From assembly GCA_027943335.1 (NCBI GenBank), contig BSBK01001879.1:537501-601500 (forward strand): 64,000 bases of DNA, written 5' to 3'. This DNA comes from Chamaecyparis obtusa (taxonomy: Eukaryota; Streptophyta; Pinopsida; Cupressales; Cupressaceae). The position numbers and the translations under genes are program-made. Each line of letters opens with the position of its first letter. The stretch's first letter is position 1. The notes under the pieces were generated by a model. The model did not search any database. It saw only the letters and a list, made by a program, of their open reading frames with translations, and was not told the origin of the DNA. This document shows positions 54,991 through 64,000 of this stretch, one piece after another.

Positions 54991-56097
54991 ATGAAGGATG
55001 GTCAAGAACCATCTGGGTAAATTAGCTAGTGATGATGTTTTGATACAAAAAAAAAATGTAGTGTAGAAATGGGAGAGAAGTTAGTAAGACTTTGTTTAGG
55101 GTGGACTAGAATTTTTTAGGATGATGATGTTACTATCATTAGCCTTGGCATCTTGTCAAATTCATGCATGGTATCAATTTTGTTAATCAATAGAAGAAGA
55201 CACTAGTTGGCATGTCACATCCAAAGCTAACTATCCTCAATGGAGTTCACCTTATGAAATGTGTACAGCCCCACACAATTAGTGGAGAAATACCATTTAT
55301 GGGAAGAGCTTACCAAACATTTCCTTTCCACATATGGTGTCATGTGTAGGAACAAGCAGACATTCAACATATGATGCATCATCAAACTCTTGGATCATGA
55401 GTAGGAAGCAGACTAAGATAGAGAGGACATAACATACAAATTTAGGTGACTCTAGTGAAGGATAAAATTATAGTTATTGTAACCCCTCAATTTGTAAAGG
55501 GGGTGTATATTATTGCATGTGTAAAACCCCCCTTAGATTATATAAAAGAGAGTATAGAAGTTAGTTTTTCTTTGATCTTATTGCGGGGCTACATCGGGAG
55601 GTTTTCTCTAGTCGACTCTTTCCTTTTGGTGCCCCTACTGAGTTGACCTATAAATAGATTTTAAATTAATAATTATTTGTCCTTGGCCTTTTATTGATAA
55701 AAAAATTGATGTATTCTATCACTAATTATATTTTCCCCATCGATGTATCTTAACCCTGAATAGATAACTTTCATGAAAAAGAACATCCATTCATCCAAGC
55801 TAAGAGAATCTTTACACTCCTTTAAAATTGTGATCTGCTTGATTTATATTAATGTTTGTGTGTGTATAAAATTAAAATAAATATATATTAATATGTGTAA
55901 ATGTAGATCGTACTTCTTCAATTTGATATTAGTTTAATTGCAATTCCTTTTTTTAAGTATATGAGTTATTTTTCTAATGATAATGTTCTTATTTTACAGG
56001 ACTCAACAAGGTTGATAATGTATCAATTTCAATTACTCTTAATTCCTTATCGGGTTTTCATATACATATGAATGAAAAGGGGGACATGTCTTTAGTC
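54991..56097. other. No gene seen
   Basis: About 1.1 kb of AT-rich DNA. It contains a short A-run at about 55049 and GT/TA-rich sequence near 55855-55905. The short frame 55446-55646 has no domain. The right end of copy B of the 4-kb unit must lie somewhere here but cannot be placed. Confidence 0.45.
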
Positions 56098-56126
56098 GGC
56101 ATGTCTCCACAAAGTGGAGACATGCC
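56098..56126. other. Perfect 12-bp hairpin
   Basis: GGCATGTCTCCA and TGGAGACATGCC are perfect inverted copies separated by CAAAG. No element boundary or gene end coincides with it. Confidence 0.85.
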
Positions 56127-56132
56127 TATTTT

Positions 56133-56213
56133 GGAGATTTTCTAGCAAGCCAGATTGTTGACTGTATGTTTTTCATTGATAACACCATATGGTAAGCAGC
56201 ATGCATGGAAGCC
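56133..56213 (+). repeat. CP3-family LTR fragment
   Basis: About 80 bp resembling the reverse complement of 39135-39210 (shared AGCAAGCCAG, GACTGTATGTTT and AGCATGCATGG). The rest of that LTR is absent. Confidence 0.7.
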
Positions 56214-56258
56214 TGATGGAGAGAGCCTTCAGCATATGGTTCTTAGATATGTTATCAA

Positions 56259-57370
56259 TGTTAGGAATGGGAACACTAAGAGGGGGGTGAATCAGTGTTC
56301 ACTGTATTTTAACTTTTCACTTTAATCTTTATGTTGAACATAAATGCTTAAGTATTGAAATAAAACTTCACATAAGCATGAAACATGAAATCAACACATG
56401 ACACCAATATGATTACAGGGAAACCCAAATAGGTAAAAACCCCAGTGGGAATTGACACCCACTAATATTCTACACTAGTGTTTTGTGATCCTTGTTAGAA
56501 GATCCTTTACCCTATTTAGAGTAACTTTATAATGCTTTAAGTATAGTAGACCATGTTAAGGCTTGGAACCTGTTAGGATTCTTTTACAATAATCCCTGTT
56601 AGGGGAGAGGATGCACTTTCCAAGAGCTCACTGCTCAAGTGGTGAAGGCTACAACCTTCTGATCTCAGATACACACTACATCTACAAGATGAACTGTCAT
56701 TATGACACTGCTTGTTAGATTAGTTCCTTTGATGCACTAATGCTTTAACCTCTAAAAAATCTCTAATACATCTTCTAGTGTCTTCGCACACTTCCACTCT
56801 ATTTATCACAACTCTTTCTTAACTTCCATACTAAATACAATGGGTGCACCTTATATTTATATGCTCATATGAAATACACAATTAGGTTGGCCCTATAACT
56901 AATTACAAACAATGCTTCCAAATAAATTGGCTTAAGCATGCTCACAATTATACATATAAACATGTCAGCAACCTAAATACTATGGGCACATAGCCTTTAC
57001 AACATTACATTATAATTGCAAACCAAAATGCTAATTGTCGGCTCTATGCTCTGTTCTCTGCTGGCACACACTAGTTGTGCAACTTCAACTGACTGTAACT
57101 TTGTCATACTTGCACATCTGATCATGCGCTCATAGACTAAGCAAGAATATAGTCTAACCAACTTAACTTATAGGGCACATACCATAATTTGTCCATACAA
57201 GTGCTAATGCTCTAAGCTGTAGGAACTCTGTACACTATCCAGTCTTCAACATTTAACCAAATTCTGATCTTTACATCAAGTGCGCTGACTCCAAACTACT
57301 ATATGACTTTGTTTCCATAATGACAACACTATATCTAGTCATATACTTTAGTATAGACAACTTTCTAACA
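56259..57370 (-). repeat. NA2 3' LTR
   Basis: 1,112 bp, plus-strand start TGTTAGGAATGGG with a 6-G tract and TGAATCAG, end TTCTAACA. Stem-loop AGTGGGAATTGACACCCACT at 56444-56463. Only one copy in the window, so the ends are set by analogy with NA1 and CP3. Confidence 0.8.
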
Positions 57371-57386
57371 ATCTCCCCCTTTTTCA
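57371..57386 (-). other. NA2 polypurine tract
   Basis: Minus-strand AAAAAGGGGGAGAT next to the LTR, like that of NA1. Confidence 0.85.
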
Positions 57387-57556
57387 TTGATGGCAACAAA
57401 GGAATATGGCCAAGTTGCTAATTGTTCCTTAACACAAACAACTTTTGTCTTCTTTACATTTCTTATACATAATCTTATATCTCCCTACACATATTATACT
57501 CCATATTCTATACACAACTCCCCCTTTGACATTAATGACAAAGGTGTACCAAAAAA

Positions 57557-60500
57557 CTATATCTGTACATACTTAGGGAAAACATCTGGATATGCTATCT
57601 TGAGGTTCTGGATCTCCTTCTTCCAAAAAGTTATCAAAGAGTTAACTATCTGTAGATAGGCACATAAAGCATATTGAAGCTTCTCCATCTTCTTCAAATC
57701 TTTGCTTGGACCTTGATCATAGGTTATCATTTTGGCATCAATCTCCTTTATGTTCTGATTGAGAATGTCTAGTGAGGGCACAAGAGCATTCCTCAACTAA
57801 GTCTGTCTAGACCTTATCTTTGCCATCTCTTTCTCTACTTTCTCAATTTTGTCCAACTGACCTTGGTAGACATTGTTACACATGTTCACATCAGTGGATG
57901 ATTCTTTCACTGAACTCTTTACCTGCTCAATCATAGCTTCTATCTCTTGTATTGTCTTAATATGGGCATCAGTAAGCTTATCCTAATCCATGTAGTCTAC
58001 AATGAATTTCCTTCCTTGATCAAAAAATTCTTGTAAGGATGCTTGTCTTGTCTTGAGTGAATTCAGATCTAGTGCAAAGTTTCTCATCAACTCATTCAAT
58101 CTCTTCTTTAGGTACTTCTCTTCTGCAACTTTGGATGCAGATTCTTTAAGGCTTGAAAATTTACTTTTGAACTATGAGATAACTGTACTCACATCATCAA
58201 CTGAGTGTGCCTTATTCATTTTCATGTCCACAGGAAACAAATTGTTTAGTATGTTCACTAATTCCACAAGGAGAGGATTTCTCATGACTTGTTTCTCCTT
58301 TTCCTTCTCCATAGCCAAGACGCTGAACTTAATCAGGTCTTCTTCTCTCCATGAGTCCAAATTGGATGTGCTAGGTGTTAAACTTGAAAACAATGCTAAG
58401 GAGGGAGTGATGGGAGTGTTATCCATCACTTCTAGTTTTACCTTGGCTAGTTCAATAGAAGTTTCATCTTTCTCTTGTTCATTTTCTTCTTCTTCTATTT
58501 TCTTTTCTTCCTCTTCTATTTTCTCTTCTTATTTCTCATTTGATATATTTTCAATCAATACCTCTTCTTGATGAGTGGGAGGTGTGCTAATGCATAAAAT
58601 CTCAACTTCTTGTGTGCTCACAAAAGCTTCCTCAAACTTGTCTAATTCTATTTCAGTGGCTGCCATGGCTATCTCCACATTATCAATGATAATGGGTGTA
58701 GACTTATCTAACTCTATCTGTACTTCCACTATAGGTGTTGAATCTTGAGGACCTATAGACTATACCTTGATAGTCTTTGTTGCTTTTTCTTTCTTACTAG
58801 GTACTTGAGAGATGGGTGAAAACATAGCTTTCATGTGCTATTCCAAGAATACCTTCTCAAAGGCCTTCTCTATTTCCTTAGAGATCAGCTCATAGTCTTT
58901 ATTCATGAGGTGTAGTGTTCTCATCTTTGACCTTAAGTGTGACTTCACCAAATTCAACAATAGTGACTTTTCTTCAATAGAACATACTGGAAGAGTGGAA
59001 TCAAGAATTTGTTCCCTTATTCTGAAGTCTTCTTCAATGGCTTGTCTCTTCAAGGTATCCATTATCTCTCATACTTTATCTAGAATTGTTGTTTTCAATT
59101 CAAGAACTATCTTCTTGAACTTTATCATATGTTTAACAATCATATCATGTATTTATGATTTGTCAATCTCATTATATGTTTCATAAAACTTCCCTACTTG
59201 ATCAATTATGCCTTCATCAACAATTCTTGTGCTCAATACTTTAAGGCTTGGTCTGAATCCTACCTTAAGAGGTGCTTGAATGTTTTTCTTGCTCCTTGTA
59301 GCTCATGAGGATGGATGAATAGTGTTGGTTTCTTTCTTCATATTGACTATTGAATTATACTCCGGAGGAGCATTAGAATCACTGGTTTCTTTGGGTGTAG
59401 AAGGAGTGTCGTCAGTTATATCCTTTTGACTATCATCTTTTTCAATTTTTATCTTCTTCATCTTAGGATCTTCTTGTTCTTCTTATGCTGATGTGCTTTT
59501 CATTTCCAAAGCAATATTCTCTTCCCTTGCTTTGTCAAGGTCTGCTTGAGATACACCATGAATCCTTAAGATCTCTAATGTGACTTTAGCAACCTTCCTT
59601 TGTATTGTTGCACTGTTAAGCTTTGCATTCACTTCTCTGGTTTTCTCCTCATATGTTCCCCACCTAGGTTCATTAGGATCTTTGGGGGCTGATAGTAATA
59701 CCTTTGCATATGCTTCAAGAACATGTTCCTCTACCTCATAGACAAGTGGATGAATCCACTTAGTTCTTGGTTCAACAGCTTCCATACAAGTTGTGTATGT
59801 CTCTACCATAAAACAAATAGTATCCTTGTACTTTTCCATAATGCTTTTTGGAATTCTATACCTTATTTGCATCTTGACCCTGAAGGTCTTCAATTCCAAT
59901 GTCACATAATCTCTCAATGTTCTCTCTATGGATGCTTTGTTGGATATCTGAGGCATGGTTGGAATGGATTTGTCCAAATACAAATCTGATACTCTCCCAA
60001 CTATATGAAGGTACTTGTAAATGATCAATGAACCAAACTTGAATATCTTTGTCTTGTGATGCTTGATGGCCTTGATGTTATCAATCAACTGTGCATGCAA
60101 GATCTCACACAAGTTGAATTCCCCATCTTCCTTCACAAGTCTAATGGCATCTAGAATAGTGCCCATAGACACACTATTCACCCTTCTGGTGTGATGAAAC
60201 TTCTATCCCAGTATCATTGACATCAATTTGATGTTTGCTTTCTCAATAGGCTTAATTTTCATGTCACACCTATCGCTCCTTGACTTACATGTTTGCTCAG
60301 CCATCTTTTTGACATCCTTGCCCACAGGAAGGATGACGTATGTCCTAGAAAGGCCCATCATCTCATGTATCAAGTCACTGGTGATTCTTACTGGTACATC
60401 ACCAATCCAAAACAAATCATCATGAATCCTTCTCAATAAGATCTTTATCCATTCTGTCTCATACAATTCATATGCCATAGCATATTCAACAATTGGGTGA

Positions 60501-60754
60501 TCATTCCATTTAGCATATTTATCCATGAATTTTTTTTCTAGTTTCAACATGGTGTCCATGTGCGCTCTTAGCCTATCCAACCCAACTGGTTCCTTCTTAC
60601 AGTAGATATATTCCCTAATATCCTTGACATACATGATGCCCATAGGCATGCAAGAGAAAGCTCCCTCTAAATCATCTAGGGTTGATTTAAAAGGATGTTT
60701 CTTGAAAACATATCTCTTCTTCTCATTGACATCATAAACAATGGGAGTGGCCAT
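57557..60754 (-). pseudogene. NA2 ORF2, conserved ~1,066-codon protein of unknown function
   Basis: Starts MATPIVYDVNEKKRYVF at 60754. Pieces 60754-60203, 60181-59483, 59062-58838, 58729-58529, 58429-58172 and 57796-57557 are all in one reading frame, separated by stops only, over 3.2 kb. Motifs shared with NA1: LRRIHDDLFWIGD, CEILHAQLIDNIKAIK, EKYKDTICFMVETYT, EAVEPRTKWIHPL, KRQAIEEDFRIRE, LRSKMRTLHLMNKDYE and YALCAYLQIVNSL. The middle is acidic and Ser/Glu rich. There is no domain I recognise, and no membrane segment or signal peptide. The absence of frameshifts suggests that it decayed relatively recently from a full ORF. Confidence 0.8.
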
Positions 60755-61130
60755 GACTTATTTGTAAACGCTTTCCAACTAAACTCTGAGATAATCTGAA
60801 GGCTTCTAAATTCGTGCAATGAGCTTAGGGTTTCTGCAACTGACCAAATGCACTGATGATTATTGCAAATCACTGATAGATCAATCTCCAAGTCTTCACA
60901 ACAACTTCCAAGGCTCTTTTTTCTCTCCTATCACTCTGAATTTGAATGCAATGAGCAATCAAATAACCTCTTTTGTACTTTAAAGTGAAAATTCTACCAT
61001 TAATGTAAGTCACATAAACCAAGTTCTCAGTTCAAAATTTCCAGCTCAAGTTCTATTCACAATCAGCATGTGCACTCTTGCACATAGGTACCTTTATACT
61101 CCAAAAGCTTAAGTCCAAAGGCTCATACTT
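60755..61130 (-). promoter_or_regulatory. Possible internal promoter and 5' UTR of NA2 ORF2
   Basis: Between ORF1 and ORF2 lie about 375 bp without coding. Minus strand AGTATAAAGG at 61091-61100 resembles a TATA box about 340 bp before the ORF2 ATG. This could drive a separate ORF2 transcript, but splicing from the LTR transcript is equally possible. The sequence alone cannot decide. Confidence 0.35.
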
Positions 61131-62200
61131 TGAGGATGAGTATACTAGCCATGTAGGGGTCTAGAGCTAAATTAGCTCCCCCTATGACCCTAAGGGCCAT
61201 TCATCCAGATGTAGAGGGTGCGTCCACTGTGGATGCATCCAATACATTCTCATCACTCTTTTCCTTCTTTTTCTCTGACCAAATCATGCTCACATCATCT
61301 GAGGCTTTGACAAAATTAACTTCTCCTTCGGGATCCAAAAATGGTTCTTTTCCCTTTTTAGGGCTTCCCTAACCTTACATCCTTGATCTACAGAACCTTG
61401 AGATATGTCCAGCCTTGTTACAAGAGTGAAAAATGACTAGAGGTCTTATATTCCTTGGTGCATTGACATGAGTCACCATTCTGCATTATTTTGTTGTGTG
61501 ACCATTATAGTTACATATCTGGCATGTAACATTCTAAGCACTTCTTAAATTTGTCTGATTTTGATTTGTCTGATCTTGTTGAATCCTATTCTTCTTGCTA
61601 GTCTTGCAATTCATAGCTCTATGACCAAATTTTTTGCATGAATAATAGTAGCCATTAAAAGGTCTTACCTCTATATAGTTCTATGCATTGTGTCCATGTT
61701 TGTTACATGCAAAATAAGTGTGTTCCACTTGCTTGCACTCATTCTTAGGTGGTCCACCATTATCTATGGTTTGATCTTTAGTCTTTTTAGCATTAGTAGA
61801 GTCCTTTTGTGAATCATTTCTTTCTCACATGTTGTCAATCTGATTTTGTGCTTTATTGTATCCAATACAGCTAGTGTCTCCTTTGACTATCCTTACATAC
61901 AATTGAGATTCTATCAAATCAGAACTGGTGTGTAATTTTTCAATGTGATTATTTTCTTCTTTCAATTTAGACTCCAAGCTTTCTTTTCTATTCCTTAGTT
62001 CAAAGATTTCCCTGTTTGCTTGCCTTAGTTCTTCATTCAATTGAAGGTTCTCTTTGATCTATTCATCGTAGACTTCCTGATTATTAGTCAACTTATCATC
62101 AAACTCTTCAAGTTGTTCTTTTAAGGATTTTTTTTTTTCATTGAGCTTCTTGACCATTGTCCCTAGATCACTGGTGTGTGCAAGGCTTTTAAGGATCCTG
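61131..62200 (-). pseudogene. NA2 ORF1: coiled coil plus four zinc-knuckle positions
   Basis: The coiled coil occupies about 62160-61825 (open piece 62040-61825, with LRQANREIFELRNRKESLES). It is followed by four knuckle positions between about 61725 and 61390: YFACNKHGHNA with lost ligands, YYYSCKKFGHRAMNC missing its first Cys, CQICNYNGHTTK ending in a stop, and HSCNKAGHISRFC. A tail with GKEPFLDPEGEVNFVKASDD follows. Layout and spacing match NA1 ORF1. In-frame stops are frequent. It is probably a nucleic-acid-binding, self-associating Gag-like protein. The N-terminus is cut by the family X LTR. Confidence 0.72.
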
Positions 62201-62205
62201 TTATC

Positions 62206-63698
62206 TGTTTTGAAAGGCTCAAATCAATCAAATGTTAAGAGTTTAATCTAGCATACAATCAAAATAAAAACAAGGAAACTCTAAGCTAAGCCACCTCAGA
62301 TTGAGCTAAAAACAGGTGCACCCAAGCACTGTTTGATTTGCTCTGATAAGAGGGATGTGGGTGTGCTCTCTAAGCACTTGGAGCATACTCAAATGCATTC
62401 TAAGATGGTTTGAGACTCATGAAAACCCCAAAAAATGGCACAATAATGGGTAGAACACCCAAGATTGCCCCTAAGGCCTCAAGAACTCAAACTATGATGC
62501 TTAAATGGAGATTCAATGCAAGTGTGATTATGCTAAGATTGATTTTAGACCAAATAGAGATGCGATATGATGCTATGCTATGCAAAACAACAATAAAAAC
62601 TATGTTAATCCATTATTACTAAGCTATGATGAGCTAAAATGCTTGAAAGTAAACTAAATTAGAATGATTTGTGCTAAGTCTAGAAATAAAAGGGCATGAT
62701 AACAATGCATGAGAATGAAAGTTAAGCTAATTGATTTGCTCTTGAAAGGAGGGGTATTTATAGGATTTGGGAAGGAAGAATGAGTGGCCAGGATTGAAAT
62801 CCTTAAGAAAGGCCAAGATTCATTCAAAGGGGAGCACATGGATTGTGCTAGTCTACAGCCAATCAAGAGGTGACACATGTCACAAGGTGAGTGGATGAAG
62901 GGAAGGGTAAAGATGAGTCAACAAATGGGGCTCAAAGCTCATAACTCCCCTCATAAGTGCTTGTAAGAGCATTGAATGAGACTTTAAGGGACTTTGATGA
63001 CTTTGTGGATGCATTGAATGTTTTGTGGTTGAGATATTTGGAAGGGGAGACTTTGCTTTGGTTTAGGAAAGTCTTAAGCTTGGTTAGGATTGTGCAAATG
63101 TTTAGGGGTAGGATTAGGATTAGGATTAGGGGGATTTAGGATTAGGATGGGTGAAGAGGTTGGGTTGAGAAGTTTCTAGAAGAGTCTAGAGTTTTCCTTG
63201 GTTTAGGGAGAATGAATAAATGTTTATTCATTCCAAAGGTTTTAGTTTTGGGAATATTTATTAAAATATATTTAATAAATATGAAAATAAATATTTAATC
63301 TTAATTAAATATTTTGAGTTGGGATTAGGGTTAGGAAATGATGGGATTAGCCTTTAATCAAAATTAAAGAAGGATTAGAAGATTCTGGAAGAGGTTAGTG
63401 GTCTTTAGGAAATTGGCAAGGTTTTGGGCAAAAAATAAATAAATTATTTATTTTGAGATTTTTGGTCAATTTATTAATTAAAATAATTAATAAATAAGGA
63501 GATAATGTTTAAATAAGATTTAAATATTTTTGGGAGGGATTCCTTAATTAAATATTTTTAATTAAGATAAAGGGATTTAATGACATAAAAATAAATTAAT
63601 TAATTAAATAATTAATTAATTAATAAATGATGATGTCATCAGGGATTTTTCAAAAAATAAAAATACTTTATTTTCTAAAGGATTTTTAGGTGTCTACA
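62206..63698 (-). repeat. Family X 3' LTR interrupting NA2
   Basis: On the minus strand it starts TGTAGACACCTAAAAATCC at 63698 and ends near TTTCAAAACA at 62206. It aligns over its full length to 9469-10532 but is about 430 bp longer. TATAAATA box at 62755-62762 (minus). It contains four or five TTAGGA repeats at about 63105-63130. The internal part of the element lies to the right, beyond the window. Confidence 0.82.
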
Positions 63699-64000
63699 TT
63701 TTCCCCCTCTTTGATGCGATGCCACAAGTGGCATGGCATCAAAGACAAGAAAATAAGATGCCCAAGGCTAGAATTTAGAGGAATGATAGGTTGTGCCCCC
63801 TCGAGAAAATAACGCAAGGAGTAAACATTGTGGAATTTTCTCGAAAGGAAACAGAGAAGGAAGGACTGAGGAAGCAGGGGAGATAAATAACCAAGCTTCC
63901 AAGAGAAAAGATGAGTGAATGCAAGATGAGATGGAATGCAAAATGCAGGATGCAGCTACATGAGAGATGCAAGATACAAGATTAATCTATATGATGCAGG
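63699..64000 (-). mobile_element. Family X element, 3' internal end with polypurine tract
   Basis: Minus-strand AAAGAGGGGGAAAAT (63699-63712) is the polypurine tract. Next to it is a near-perfect hairpin (63713-63740). The remaining bases are purine-rich with no ORF and run off the window. Confidence 0.75.

Larger units (their letters stand above)
56259..62205 (-). mobile_element. NA2: second pol-less LTR element, 3' LTR to ORF1
   Basis: Minus-strand element. From right to left: ORF1, a ~0.4-kb spacer, ORF2, polypurine tract, 3' LTR (56259-57370). Its 5' end is interrupted by a family X LTR at 62206, so the 5' LTR and primer site are outside the window. The gene plan is the same as NA1, but the LTRs differ beyond their shared signatures. 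No pol motif is visible. Confidence 0.82.

Noticed and set aside
58053..58571. 172-codon plus-strand frame
   Set aside because: Antisense of NA2 ORF2; its Ser/Phe-rich composition mirrors the Glu/Lys-rich real frame.

Overview
This is a stretch of plant nuclear DNA, AT-rich and made almost entirely of old, nested, decayed LTR retrotransposons. I see no intact protein-coding gene, rRNA gene, functional tRNA gene or CRISPR array. Plant features include initiator-Met-tRNA primer sites (TGGTATCAGAG), Ty1/copia gag-pol proteins of plant type, a DUF4283/CCHC_4-type protein and the wreck of an L-type lectin receptor kinase. Old nested copies that have not been purged would fit a large seed-plant genome such as a gymnosperm. 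That placement is inference only.

Layout, left to right. (1) 1-9468 is copy A of a ~4-kb repeat unit with unknown coding remnants on the minus strand and a DUF4283-like pseudogene on the plus strand. It is split by copia element CP1 (2832-8290, duplication AGATG). (2) 9469-13.5 kb is an LTR of family X with its leader and a proline-rich repeat ORF. 13.6-15.7 kb is an LTR-less copia integrase/RT/RNase H fragment, 15.7-16.4 kb a lectin-receptor-kinase pseudogene, and 16840-17173 a complete 334-bp TRIM/SMART-type miniature LTR element. (3) 18445-26885 is NA1, a minus-strand LTR element without pol; solo LTR SL1 lies inside it. (4) About 28.27-55 kb is copy B of the 4-kb unit, split twice: by the pol-less element GP1 (28464-34379), and by copia CP2 (37583-54247). 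CP2 holds copia CP3 (37908-48579) inside one LTR, and CP3 holds internally deleted copia CP4 (43647-47211). (5) 56259-62205 is NA2, a second pol-less element with different LTRs but the same proteins as NA1. It is interrupted by a 3' LTR of family X (62206-63698), whose internal part leaves the window.

The best candidate for something undescribed is the NA1/NA2 pair. Both carry ORF1 (coiled coil plus four zinc-knuckle positions, no recognisable capsid domain) and then a ~1,070-codon ORF2 with no recognised domain, where pol would be expected. ORF2 is collinear and clearly homologous between the two families although their LTRs differ. NA1, NA2, CP3, CP4 and SL1 also share a terminal LTR signature: a C-tract 20-40 nt from the LTR end and a short GTGGG/CCCAC stem-loop. 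This suggests that the pol-less elements depended on CP3/CP4-like copia elements for their enzymes. All coordinates, alignments and mismatch counts were read by eye.
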